In this document: positions 1-7,700 of the stretch, in pieces
How positions within the stretch are numbered: position 1 is the stretch's first letter
Layout: every line of letters begins with the position of its first letter
Assembly (NCBI GenBank): GCA_026770585.1
Contig: MU646365.1
Location: 215,848-228,633, forward strand
DNA length: 12,786 nucleotides
Direction: 5' to 3'
DNA from: Baffinella frigidus
Lineage: Eukaryota > Cryptophyceae > Cryptomonadales > Baffinellaceae
The notes under the pieces: model-generated
Databases searched by the model: none
Told to the model about the DNA's origin: nothing
The model's input: only the letters and a program-made list of their open reading frames with translations
Made by a program: the position numbers and the translations under genes

Positions 1-60
1 CCCCGCACCCTCTCTCTCTCTCTCTCTCTCCCTCCCTCCCTCCCTCCCTCCCTCCCTCCA
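1..60. repeat. CT / CCCT microsatellite
   Basis: A (CT)n run followed by (CCCT)n fills the first 60 bases. It is simple-sequence DNA downstream of the last exon I can support for the minus-strand RING gene. Confidence 0.9.
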
Positions 61-162
61 GTTAAATAAATTGTCAAACGCGACCACTGCACGCGAAATG
101 ACAAGACGTAAGGGCTCTAGAAGCCCGCTGCGCGCCCTTTCATGCCGCTTTGAGGGGGGGAT

Positions 163-590
163 CCTGGTTTGGGGTTTGGGGTGTGGGGTTTGGGGTTTGG
201 GGTTTAGGGTTTAGACCTCGCCCCACAAGCTCTGCACGATCTCCTCCGCCTTCTGCAGGTGGCTTCCCGTCACCTGGGTTTCGGGCTCAGGGCTTAGGAT
301 TTGGGGTTTAGGGTTTGGGATTTGGGGATTGGGGATGGGGTTTGGGGTTGGGGTTTAGGGCTTAGGGGTTGGGGTTTGGGGTTTGGGGTTTGGGGTTTGG
401 GGTTTGGGGTTTTGGGTTTGGAATTTGGGGGTTTGGGTTTTGGGTTCAGGGTTTTGGGTTCGGGATTTGGGATTTAGGGTTTGGGGTGTAGGGCTTCGGG
501 TTTAGTGTTTAGTGTATAGTGTTTAGTGTTGAGTGTTTGGGGTTGGGCGTTTGGGGTTCAGGGTTTGGGGTGCAGGGTCTGGGGTTGAGG
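163..590. repeat. Degenerate telomere-like (TTTAGGG/TTTGGGG) tracts in and beyond RING gene intron 4
   Basis: Variant TTTGGGG, TTTAGGG and TTCAGGG units fill 163-213 and 288-590 and are interrupted only by the 211-273 exon. On the sense (minus) strand they read CCCTAAA/CCCCAAA. They are interstitial because unique sequence lies on both sides. Confidence 0.9.
211..273 (-). CDS. Putative last exon of the RING-SAP-TRAF gene
   Basis: This exon follows a CCCAG acceptor and encodes a short helical tail beginning VTGSHLQKAEEIVQ and ending in TAA at 213-211. Joined in phase 0 to the exon ending at 598, it gives H319-VTGS-H324, an alternative ligand for the fifth finger, which lacks the usual H-x3-C cysteine. 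The sequence GAG|GTCTAA just before the stop resembles the donor GAG|GTCCGA used by exon 3 and runs straight into CCCTAAA repeats, as confirmed introns here do. Termination and splicing onward are therefore both possible. Confidence 0.5.
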   Translation of the reverse strand: MTGSHLQKAEEIVQSLWGEV

Positions 591-2518
591 GTGTCACATG
601 AGCGTCCATAGCCTTGCGGAGGAGGCGCGTGTCACACCCCGCGCACGGGCACACGATCTCCTGTGGAGACACACTCGTTAGAAAAGCTTCCAGTCCTGGA
701 CCCCTTTCCCAAGTTAATTTTGATACAAAACCACACACCTAAGGTGTAAGAAGGAATTTGGCGGTGTTGTACGATCTTGGGGTGTTATAATTTGTACCAG
801 GAATGGACTTTGGGACTTTGAAAAGGGTCCCAGGGCTGGAAGCTTTTCTAGTTGAAGCCCTCGTCACCCATCGCCAGTGTCGGAGTACCGCACCTCGGGT
901 TGACCGACGTTTCTCAAGTTGACATGCTGGGTGTCCACACGAGAATGCTAGCGGGGCCTATTTAAAAGTGAGATACTTTTATAAGTAAGCATTTTTGTAG
1001 TAACTTTCATATCCATTGGAGCCATTCAAGTAAAAAATACACCAGGCGCGAGAATGGAATGCCCTATCCTGGTACAAATATTTAGAACCCCACATGTAAA
1101 AAGGATCCTCCAGCATTCTCGAGTGGGTGTGGTACAAATCCGTCAACTTTGGAGCGCGGAAGACCCGGGCTCACCAAAGTGGTGAGCCGAAATAGACTAA
1201 GACAGAGCTAGGAGAGGAATCGGACCTCGCTCTTGCACTCCTCGCGGTGCTGCTTCATCCACCTCCATTCCTTGTTTTCGGGTTTCGGGTTTCGGGTTTA
1301 GGGTTTGGGGTTTGGGGTTCAGGGTTTGGGGTGCAGGGTTTAGGGTGTAGGGTTTAGGGTTTGGGGTGTGGGGGGTGGGGTTTAGGGTGCAGGGTTTAGG
1401 GTGTGGGGTTTAGGGTGCAGGGTTTAGGTTTGGGGGTTTGGTTTGAGGATTTTGGTTTTAGGGTTAAGGGTTTAGGGTTTAGGGTTTATGGTTTATGGTT
1501 TACGGTTTATGGTTTAGGGTTTAGGGTTTAGGGGCAAACCTGGCGCACGCCGCAGCCCCCGTTGGGGCAGAGGATCATCTGACTGGGGCAGCGCGACTCG
1601 TGCTCCGCGAGAAGTCGCCCCTCCATCTCCGTCGCGCAGTGCCTGCAAAGAGAGCCGGGTCGTTGATCGTGTGGGGTGCAACCATACACCCAACGCGTCC
1701 AGAGAGGGCTTGAAATGAAGGTCCAGCACATCCACACAGGATTCATGCATGGATCGTGAGTCGATGTCGCACCTGCACTTGGCCGCGCGGTACTCGCACG
1801 TCGCGTTGTGCTCGGGCAGATCCTTCCGAAGACGTGACTCCGCGCAGCCCTTGTTCGGGCACTTCGCGAGCGCCCACCCACACTCGCCCAGATGCGCAGC
1901 CAGCTCCCCCACGCAGCCTCTCCACCTGCACCCCCCACCCGTCTTGCGGCTCGCCTCCAAGCGCGCCGCCAGCTCGGGCATGTTCCCCGTCGAGTCCAGG
2001 CCACGTTGCCAAAGCTCTTTCCTGAGATCCTCCACCGTCATGGAGCCAGCTGGTGCGAGCTTGGCGTGCTTCGCCGCCGGGGGTCCTGCGGCTGCAGCCT
2101 CGCTCCCCTTCCCGCCCTCCGCATGCTTGCATTTCATGCGAAGCTGCCCAATCATTCCTTCGAGCGGGCGGATGCGCAAGAGCTTCTTCTCGTCTGCGAC
2201 CGGGTGGCGGCACGTCGGGCACTGCTTCCGCTCGCGAAGCTCCTTGACGTAGCACCCCCGACAGCAACTGTGAAGCTCAGGGCAGCCGCTCGTCGGCTCC
2301 ACCATCACCCCGCAGCACAGCGCGCATATGCAGTCCTGGAACTTGACCTCGAGCAATTCAGGGTCGATCCACCCAGCGGGAGGGCTTGCGCCTGCGCCAC
2401 CGCTCGAGGCCGACCCGCCCGCCCCAGGCGCTGGCCCGCCCACGGCTGCCGAGGACACCCCGGCCATTCCGGATGTCCTTGCTGCCAAGGACATTGGAAC
2501 AGGAGGTCTCGCCGCCAT
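211..2518 (-). CDS. RING-SAP-TRAF-type zinc-finger protein, probable E3 ubiquitin ligase (5 exons)
   Basis: Predicted minus-strand exons are 2518-1773, 1642-1540, 1270-1226, 660-598 and 273-211, giving 339 residues. The start ATG at 2518 has AAC before it and G after it, with an in-frame TGA just upstream. A low-complexity Ala/Gly/Pro N-terminus precedes a C3HC4 RING (C65, C68, C79, H83, C86, C89, C100, C103). A SAP-like helix-extended-helix segment follows at about 159-192, then five TRAF-type fingers: C197/C202/H209/C213, C220/C225/H237/C241, C248/C251/H263/C267, C274/C279/H291/C295 and C302/C307/H319. The spacing C-x6-C between fingers and x11 before the His in fingers 2-5 is kept across three splice junctions, which strongly supports the model. 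Junctions are CAG|GTGCGA to TTTGCAG|G (phase 2), CAG|GTTTGC to ACAAG|GAA, GAG|GTCCGA to CCACAG|GAG and CAT|GTGACA to CCCAG|GTG. RING proteins of this type transfer ubiquitin, and TRAF fingers bind partners. The last exon is the weakest: its GAG|GTCTAA end could be another donor, so the gene may continue off the window. Confidence 0.82.
681..848. mobile_element. 168-bp TA-flanked MITE in RING gene intron 3
   Basis: The left end GAAAAGCTTCCAGTCCTGG matches the complement of the right end GGGCTGGAAGCTTTTC, with imperfect terminal inverted repeats of about 35 bp. TA flanks both sides at 679-680 and 849-850, typical of Tc1/mariner-type insertion. The element begins only 20 bp upstream (in transcript sense) of the CCACAG acceptor of exon 4. 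No transposase is present. Confidence 0.8.
886..1216. repeat. Dispersed repeat sharing sequence with 6083-6210, split here by a MITE
   Basis: The segment CGGGTTGACCGAC...GTTGACATGCTGGG at 897-932 and the segment CCGTCAACTTTGGAGCG...GACAGAGCTAGG at 1139-1212 match one continuous copy at 6083-6210. About 190 bp of inverted-repeat element separates them here. In both genes the repeat begins 10-20 bp inside the intron from a 5' splice site, in the same orientation. Confidence 0.75.
938..1124. mobile_element. MITE, CACNCGAGAATGCT family, copy 1
   Basis: The terminal inverted repeat ACGAGAATGCTAGCGGGGCC on the left pairs with the complement of GGATCCTCCAGCATTCTCGA on the right. A possible target duplication is GGGTGT (about 932-936 and 1124-1129), which suggests a longer-TSD superfamily such as hAT or Mutator rather than mariner. 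The paralogous sequence at 6083-6210 lacks the insertion and acts as an empty site. A related copy lies at 10523-10708. Confidence 0.72.
1274..1534. repeat. Telomere-like tract forming RING gene intron 2
   Basis: Nearly the whole 269-bp intron (1271-1539) is degenerate TTTAGGG, TTTGGGG and TTTATGG units on the plus strand, so CCCTAAA-like on the sense strand. The flanking splice sites are CAG|GTTTGC on the exon 2 side and ACAAG|GAA on the exon 3 side. Confidence 0.9.
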
Positions 2519-2920
2519 GTTCACTTCGGATCCTGCTCACAAAAAAGAGGGGGAGCATTCCATCTTGGTTCTTGGAGCCGTTTCTTTGTTTTTGGAGCCG
2601 TTTGTCAACTTTTGGCCGAGATAGCCCCAGGCTCTTGAAAAACCTGAAGAAGTTGACTTACCGTTTGCTCCTCGAAAAAAATCCCTAACGCCTCGAGTGT
2701 CCTTCGTTGTGCAGGGGGTTACGTGGTTCATAAGCAGAGGAAATTCCAGTTGGGAGAAGAACATCAAGGACCTAAGGAAAGGGGATTCCTCCGAGGAGGT
2801 TGTTCATAAAACGAGAGATATAATAAAGACGTGACAGAGACCGAGACCAAGGGCGAGATGAGGGTTCGCATGGGCGACCTCCTCGCTACCATGGTATTAA
2901 AATAGCGCTACCTTGGTCAT
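2519..2920. other. Upstream region of the RING gene
   Basis: I see no supportable gene in these 400 bases. They should hold the 5' UTR and promoter of the minus-strand RING gene, but I find no convincing TATA box. A short direct repeat, TTGGAGCCGTTT, occurs twice near 2573-2603. The region is less GC-rich than the exon and has no telomere-like repeats. Confidence 0.4.
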
Positions 2921-3168
2921 TAACCCTAAACCCTGAACCCTAAACCCTAAACCCTAAACCCTAATCCCTAAGCCCTAAACCCTAAGCCCTAAACCCTAAG
3001 CCCTAAGCCCCAAACCCTAAACCCTAAACCCTGAACCATAAACCCTAAGCCCTAATCCCTACACCCTAAACCCTTAGCCCTAAACCCACGACCCTAAACC
3101 CTACACCCTAAACACTAAACCCGCGACCCTAAACCCTAAACCCTAGACCCCAAAACCCAAACCCTAGA
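2921..3168. repeat. Interstitial telomere-like tract (CCCTAAA on plus)
   Basis: About 250 bp of CCCTAAA units with variants (CCCTAAGC, CCCCAAA, CCCTGAA) lies in the intergenic space upstream of the RING gene. Its orientation is opposite to that of the intronic tracts on either side. Confidence 0.9.
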
Positions 3169-3290
3169 GGCGGTGGCTCTCAGTGTCTGTAGAGTGTCGA
3201 GGGTGAAGGGAGGAGGTGGTTTTGAGAGGGAGATGAGAGCAAGTATGAGAGCAAGTAACACGCCGAGATGCCGAGCTGACTTTTGCCGTA

Positions 3291-3407
3291 CAGGGGTACC
3301 TCGCTCATACGAAAACGCCCCCCCCCAGGACCCTACAGCAGCCCTATGCCTAGGGTCCTGTGGTGGTCCTAAGGGGGGGGCGTTTTCTTATGAGCGAGGT
3401 ACCCCTG
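3291..3407. mobile_element. Palindromic KpnI-site MITE, copy A
   Basis: This 117-bp near-perfect palindrome starts CAGGGGTACCTCGCTCATA and ends with its complement, with TA on both sides (3289-3290, 3408-3409). It runs through a poly-C/poly-G inner stem with a smaller palindrome around CCTAGG at the centre. It has no coding capacity. TA flanks and CAGGGG ends suggest a Tc1/mariner-type non-autonomous element. Confidence 0.82.
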
Positions 3408-3445
3408 TATGCCACACGCTCGACAAAATTTGCTCTACAGATCGG

Positions 3446-3498
3446 CCTATCGTACCGTAGGAACGCGCCCCCCCCCCCGTAGGAGCGAGGTACCCCTG
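3446..3498. mobile_element. Truncated KpnI-site MITE, copy B
   Basis: Only the outer right arm, GAGCGAGGTACCCCTG, and a poly-C core next to CGTAGGA remain. It ends at the TA shared with copy C, so two elements abut. Confidence 0.6.
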
Positions 3499-3500
3499 TA

Positions 3501-3618
3501 CAGGGGTACCTGGCTCATAAGAAAGCGCCCCCCCCCCTAGGACCACAATAGGTCCCCAGGCATAGGCCTACTGTATGGTCCTAGGGGGCGGTGGTTTCTT
3601 ATGAGCGAGGTACCCCTG
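3501..3618. mobile_element. Palindromic KpnI-site MITE, copy C
   Basis: This 118-bp palindrome has the same termini as copy A and TA at 3499-3500 and 3619-3620. Point differences in both arms (GGTACCTGGCTCATAAG on the left) show it has diverged from copy A. Confidence 0.8.
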
Positions 3619-3785
3619 TAGTGGCTCCCGCGTCACCGCCCCTGGCCTGGCCTGCGCGTGTGGGAGAGAAAGCCACTTCGTTGAAACGAGCATGAAAACA
3701 CGACAGCGTCAAGCTTCACCTGAGGGCACGAGAGGTGCGTGGACGTGGGGCACTAGGTTCTTCGCGGTCCTGCATAGATTGCATT

Positions 3786-3891
3786 TCATAAGAAAGACCG
3801 CCCCCCCCCCTAGGACCACCATAGGGCCCTAGAGATAGGCCTACTGTAGGGTCCTAGGGGGGGGGGGGTTATTATGAGCGAGGGACCCCTT
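3786..3891. mobile_element. Degenerate KpnI-site MITE, copy D
   Basis: The inner arms CATAAGAAAGACCGCCCC and GGGTTATTATGAGCGAGG and the CCTAGG core are recognisable. The outer GGTACC ends are mutated or lost (GGGACCCC on the right). Confidence 0.65.
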
Positions 3892-3932
3892 GAAGGGATA
3901 GCTCCGATAGCTCCAGCAGGAGGCTACCAGTA

Positions 3933-4049
3933 GAGGGGTACCTCGCTCATAAGAAAACGCCCCTCCCCTAGGACTATCGTAGGGCCCTAGGCATGGGCCT
4001 GCTGCAGGCTCATGGGGGGAGGCGTTTTCTTATGAGCGAGGTACCCCTG
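3933..4049. mobile_element. Palindromic KpnI-site MITE, copy E
   Basis: The ends read GAGGGGTACCTCGCTC on the left and its near-complement on the right, with TA flanks at 3931-3932 and 4050-4051. The poly-C stem is broken by T (CGCCCCTCCCC), unlike copies A and C. Confidence 0.8.
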
Positions 4050-4105
4050 TACTGTAGGGTCCTTGAAGGGATAGCTCCGATAGCTCCAGCAGGAGGCTAC
4101 CAGTA

Positions 4106-4222
4106 GAGGGGTACCTCGCTCATAAGAAAACGCCCCTCCCCTAGGACTATCGTAGGGCCCTAGGCATGGGCCTGCTGCAGGCTCATGGGGGGAGGCGTTT
4201 TCTTATGAGCGAGGTACCCCTG
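4106..4222. mobile_element. Palindromic KpnI-site MITE, copy F
   Basis: This is the second member of the tandem duplication and appears identical to copy E across 117 bp. TA flanks lie at 4104-4105 and 4223-4224. Confidence 0.8.
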
Positions 4223-4224
4223 TA

Positions 4225-4625
4225 AGCATCGGCCTTTCCACTTAGCAGCCGCCGCGGGCTTCACGGATACAGTCCACCTAAACTATTTGTACTATAATCT
4301 TTTCCATTGCCCTGAAACCTAACTGGAATTTCATCTTGAATTCAAGACGAGGAACTCGGCCGCTGCTAAGTCGCTTGCACTCTTGTCTTGTGATGACTAT
4401 CCAATGGCTCCAACGTCTGCCTATCTCCGGATAGTCCCCACATGAAGAGGTCCGAGGCAAGCTTGAGCCATTGGATTTTCTAGGACATGGGGTCTTTTAA
4501 AAGGACCCAGGAATCGGCAAAGGGCGCACATCTCTGTCGCAAATCTCTGAATTTTCGCACACCTCTCCACCATAGGGTCGTATGTCTTATCGATCAGGGG
4601 TTATTCGAAAGCCCTTGGTAGCCCG
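4225..4625. other. Intergenic stretch without a recognisable gene
   Basis: I see no supportable coding region. Small inverted pairs occur: ATCCAATGGCTC near 4398 with its complement near 4467, and CTTAGCAGC near 4240 with GCTGCTAAG near 4361. A 12-bp palindrome CTTGAATTCAAG lies near 4335. These may be remnants of old inverted-repeat elements. Confidence 0.4.
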
Positions 4626-4626
4626 C

Positions 4627-4665
4627 TGTGTGGTCTGCACGCTGCTGCTCCAGCCGTTGGAACAT
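4627..4665 (-). pseudogene. Decayed copy of exon 5 of the Cys-rich secreted gene
   Basis: On the minus strand CGGCTGGAGCAGCAGCGTGC resembles CGAATGGAGCAGCAACGTGC of exon 5 (4749-4811), encoding RLEQQRA against RMEQQRA. There is no convincing acceptor and no matching stop, so it looks like a dead fragment downstream of the gene. Confidence 0.5.
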
Positions 4666-4703
4666 TCACTCTTGATCATTACAGCTCCGATCGCTCCAAC
4701 AGG

Positions 4704-4746
4704 ATAAACCCTACACCCTAAACCCTAAACCTTAAACCCTAAACCA
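4704..4746. repeat. Short CCCTAAA tract just past the stop codon
   Basis: About six telomere-like units lie immediately downstream of exon 5, in plus orientation. They are opposite to the tract on the intron side of the same exon (4818-4982). Confidence 0.85.
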
Positions 4747-4748
4747 AG

Positions 4749-7700
4749 CTACGCGTAAGCATCTGCTTTTCTAGCACTCTTCTCCGCACGTTGCTGCTCC
4801 ATTCGAAGCTCCTGCATTTTGGGTTTTAGGGTTTTAGGGTTTGGGGTTGGGGGTTTGGGGTTTGGGGTTTGGGTTTGGGGGTTTGAGGTTTAGGGTTTAG
4901 GGTTTAGGGTTTAGGGTTTAGGGTTTAGGGTTTAGGGTTTAGGGTTTAGGGTTTAAGGTTTTGAGGTTTAGGATTTAGGGTGCGGTGTTTCCGACAGACG
5001 ATTACAGTGGAAAGAATAGAGGTATGCGACACCCCTCGGTATCGAGGGGAGGGGAACCTCGATTGCACGGAACAGCTCCCCCTAGGACCCTACAGTAGCC
5101 CTATTCGCAAGGCCTTACCGTGGTCCTGGGGGAGGGGTGTGGTCTGATGGGTGAGGTACCCCTGGACCACCCAAGGCTGCCCGTGGCCTTTGTGTAAATG
5201 CACGGTTTACACTCGTGTCCAGATTTGTACGGGGCTGGCCACGTCCCCACCCGACTATCGGGCGGCAACGTGATCAATTCCCGCACAAACCCTCTAAATC
5301 AGGTTTTACACAGCCACTTGTAGGTTTTATGCTAAGGCCACGGTCAACCTGGAGTGGTAACGCGTACCTCGTCCAACACCCCACACGCCCCCCGACCTCC
5401 CGCAGGCAGGGTTTGTACCGGGATGGTGACTAATCCAGGCAGGGTAAGTACCAGGAAGCACAGTGATTTAGTCAACTGCTGTGCAACGTCCAACAAACCC
5501 CACGCCCTCCCGCAGAAGACCCTCCCGCAAAAGTTGCTTCCTGGTACAGCGGATTTCGCATCTGCTGGCGACGAGATCAAACGAACCATGGCGAAAGTTG
5601 ACGGTGCAGCACCAGCGTCGTCAACTGGTGGCATTGGTTTGTTCATTTTAATAGTGACGCAACCCAGGGTGAGTTTTGTAAAACAACTCGTTCTGGTACA
5701 AATTATAAAGCAAAGATCACTTAAAACTAAAAACTATTTCAAGTCCTTTTTCAACGAGGTCTCGTTTTATCATTTGTACCAGAACGAGTTGCTTTGCAAA
5801 ACTCACCCTGGGTTGCGTCACTATGAATTTCCGAGGCCAAGAGATGCGAAAATCGCTCTACCAACCCTTCCCGGGGTAGTCACCATCCCGGCACAAAACC
5901 CTGCCCGGTTCAGTCAACCGCCGCAGGAGTCGTTTCAGCTGGGCCCGCCTCAAACCCATCTCAGCGTTTATGGTTTATGGTGTATGGTTTAGCGGGAAAG
6001 ACACCTGCTCCTTCTTATGCATCCGCCGGAAACACGAGGAGAACTGCCGCCCTCGTTCTGTGTCCACCGCCCCCTCTCCGCATAGTCGGGTTGACCGACT
6101 ATTCCCAAGTTGACATGCTGGGCGCGCGGGACAACCCCGTCGACTTTGGAGCGGGAAAGAGCCCGGGCTCACCAAATTAGTGCGCCCGAATAGACTGAGG
6201 CAGAGCTAGGTCTTTTCGTTGGCACCTGCTCCTTCTTATGCATCCGCCGAAAGCATGAGGAGAATTGCCGCCCTCGCTCCGTGTCCACCTCCCCCTCCTC
6301 CAGCTGCGGTTTCAGGATTGGATTTTAGGGGACACATGGTTTCCGGTTTTCTCTAGGGTTGAGGTAGGGTCTAGGGTTTCGGGTTTAGGGTTTAGGGTTT
6401 CGGGTTGAGTGTTTCGGGTTCAGGGTTCGGGGTTCAGGATTTAGAGGAGAACTGCTGCCCTCGCTCCGTGCCCACCTCCCCCTCTTCCAACTGTTGGGGG
6501 TTTCCACGGAAGGTCGAGAAGTGGATTTTCGTTTTCACGCCAGGACCGACGTCAGATTTTCGTTTTTGAGTCCATCTGGTCTAGGGTTGGCACGGGGAGA
6601 ATTGCCGCCCTCGCTCCGTGTCCGCTATTATGCCTAACTCTGTTAATTCATGTTCTACATTGTTTTCAAAGCCTATAAAATCATTTGCGCTTATACTGGT
6701 AATGTAAGCCTTAAAAGTATCATTATTTTTACGGAATTTAAATCCTCCCCTTCCTCCAGCTGCTTAGGGTTTGGCGTTTAGGGATTAAGGTGTGGGGAAA
6801 ACCTGATTTAGGGTGGGGAAAACATGCTTCAGGGTTCGGGGTTGAGGATTCAGAGGAGAATTGCCGCCCTCGCTCCGTGTCCACCTCCCCCTACTCCAGC
6901 TGCGGTTTCAAGATTGGGCTTTAGGGGACACATGGTTTCTGGTTTCCGGTTTCCTCTATCCCTTATCTGCCGAGAAAGGTACGTGATCATTTTTTTTAGC
7001 AGGAATCAGGTGTAGGGATTCCAATTTAGCGGAGGACGGTTTTCCGAGTCTCATAAATCAGGAATTTCTCAGGTCGTTGAGCACCAATTACTCAATTTTT
7101 TCAGCTTAGCGAGCCTGACAAGCTGGTGTTTTTTTATTAAGAGGCGGCCTAATTAGAGAATGCCAAAGTTGACATTTGAGCCTTTTGTCATCTCAGGATG
7201 ACCCAGGCACATAAGGGATAGTTTTAGGGTTCAGGTAGGGTTCAGGGTCCGGGGTTTAGGGTTTAGGGTTTAGGGTGTAGGATTAGCACGAGGAGAACTG
7301 CCGCCCTCCCTGCGTGTCCCCCTCCCCCTCCGCCAGCTGCGAATTCGGGATTGCGCTTTAGGGTTTCGAGGCTGGCGTTTAGGGTTTCCTCTAGATGTTT
7401 AGGGTTTAGGGTTTAGGGTTTAGGGTTTAGGGCTTAGGGTTTCGGGTTTAGGGTTTAGGGGCACGAGGAGAACTGCCGCCCTCGCTCCGTGCCCACCTTC
7501 CCCTCCTCCAGCTGTGTAGTGTTTAGGGTTTAGGGTTTAGGGGATCCATGGTTTACGGTCTCCGGTGGTGGGGTTCAGGGTGTGTGGGTAATAGCGGCTC
7601 ACCACATCCTTGCCATACACCTCATCGTAACACTCCTCCGACCCTACACCCTAGCCCCCAACCCGTCAACTCCAAAGCCCCAAACCCGAAAGCCTAAAGA

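Larger units (their letters stand above)
3888..4224. repeat. 173-bp tandem duplication carrying MITE copies E and F
   Basis: The unit CCTTGAAGGGATAGCTCCGA... starts at 3888 and again at 4061. Each unit contains a 117-bp palindromic MITE, at 3933-4049 and 4106-4222. As far as I can read the two MITEs are identical, and each is flanked by TA. The shared non-MITE flank shows a segmental tandem duplication rather than two insertions. Confidence 0.85.

Noticed and set aside
1-600. A true chromosome end
   Set aside because: Telomere-like units are degenerate, interrupted by exons, present in both orientations and scattered across the window, so they are interstitial.
1892-2638. 248-codon plus-strand open frame
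   Set aside because: It is the antisense shadow of the GC-rich RING exon 1. The minus strand carries clear RING, SAP and zinc-finger residues.
3291-4222. CRISPR array
   Set aside because: The repeats are palindromic, TA-flanked and of uneven spacing, with no unique spacers of constant length, and the DNA is eukaryotic.
5344-5992. Long overlapping open frames on both strands (100 and 212 codons)
   Set aside because: They run across the arms of nested inverted-repeat elements. The composition is what MITE sequence produces and no domain is visible.
6005-7511. Plus-strand reading of the repeated block as a zinc-finger-like peptide (HEENCRPRSV)
   Set aside because: It resembles a TRAF finger tail, but the minus strand gives a complete exon with matching splice sites and phases (LEEGEVDTERGRQFSSC), and the CAG acceptors are on that strand.
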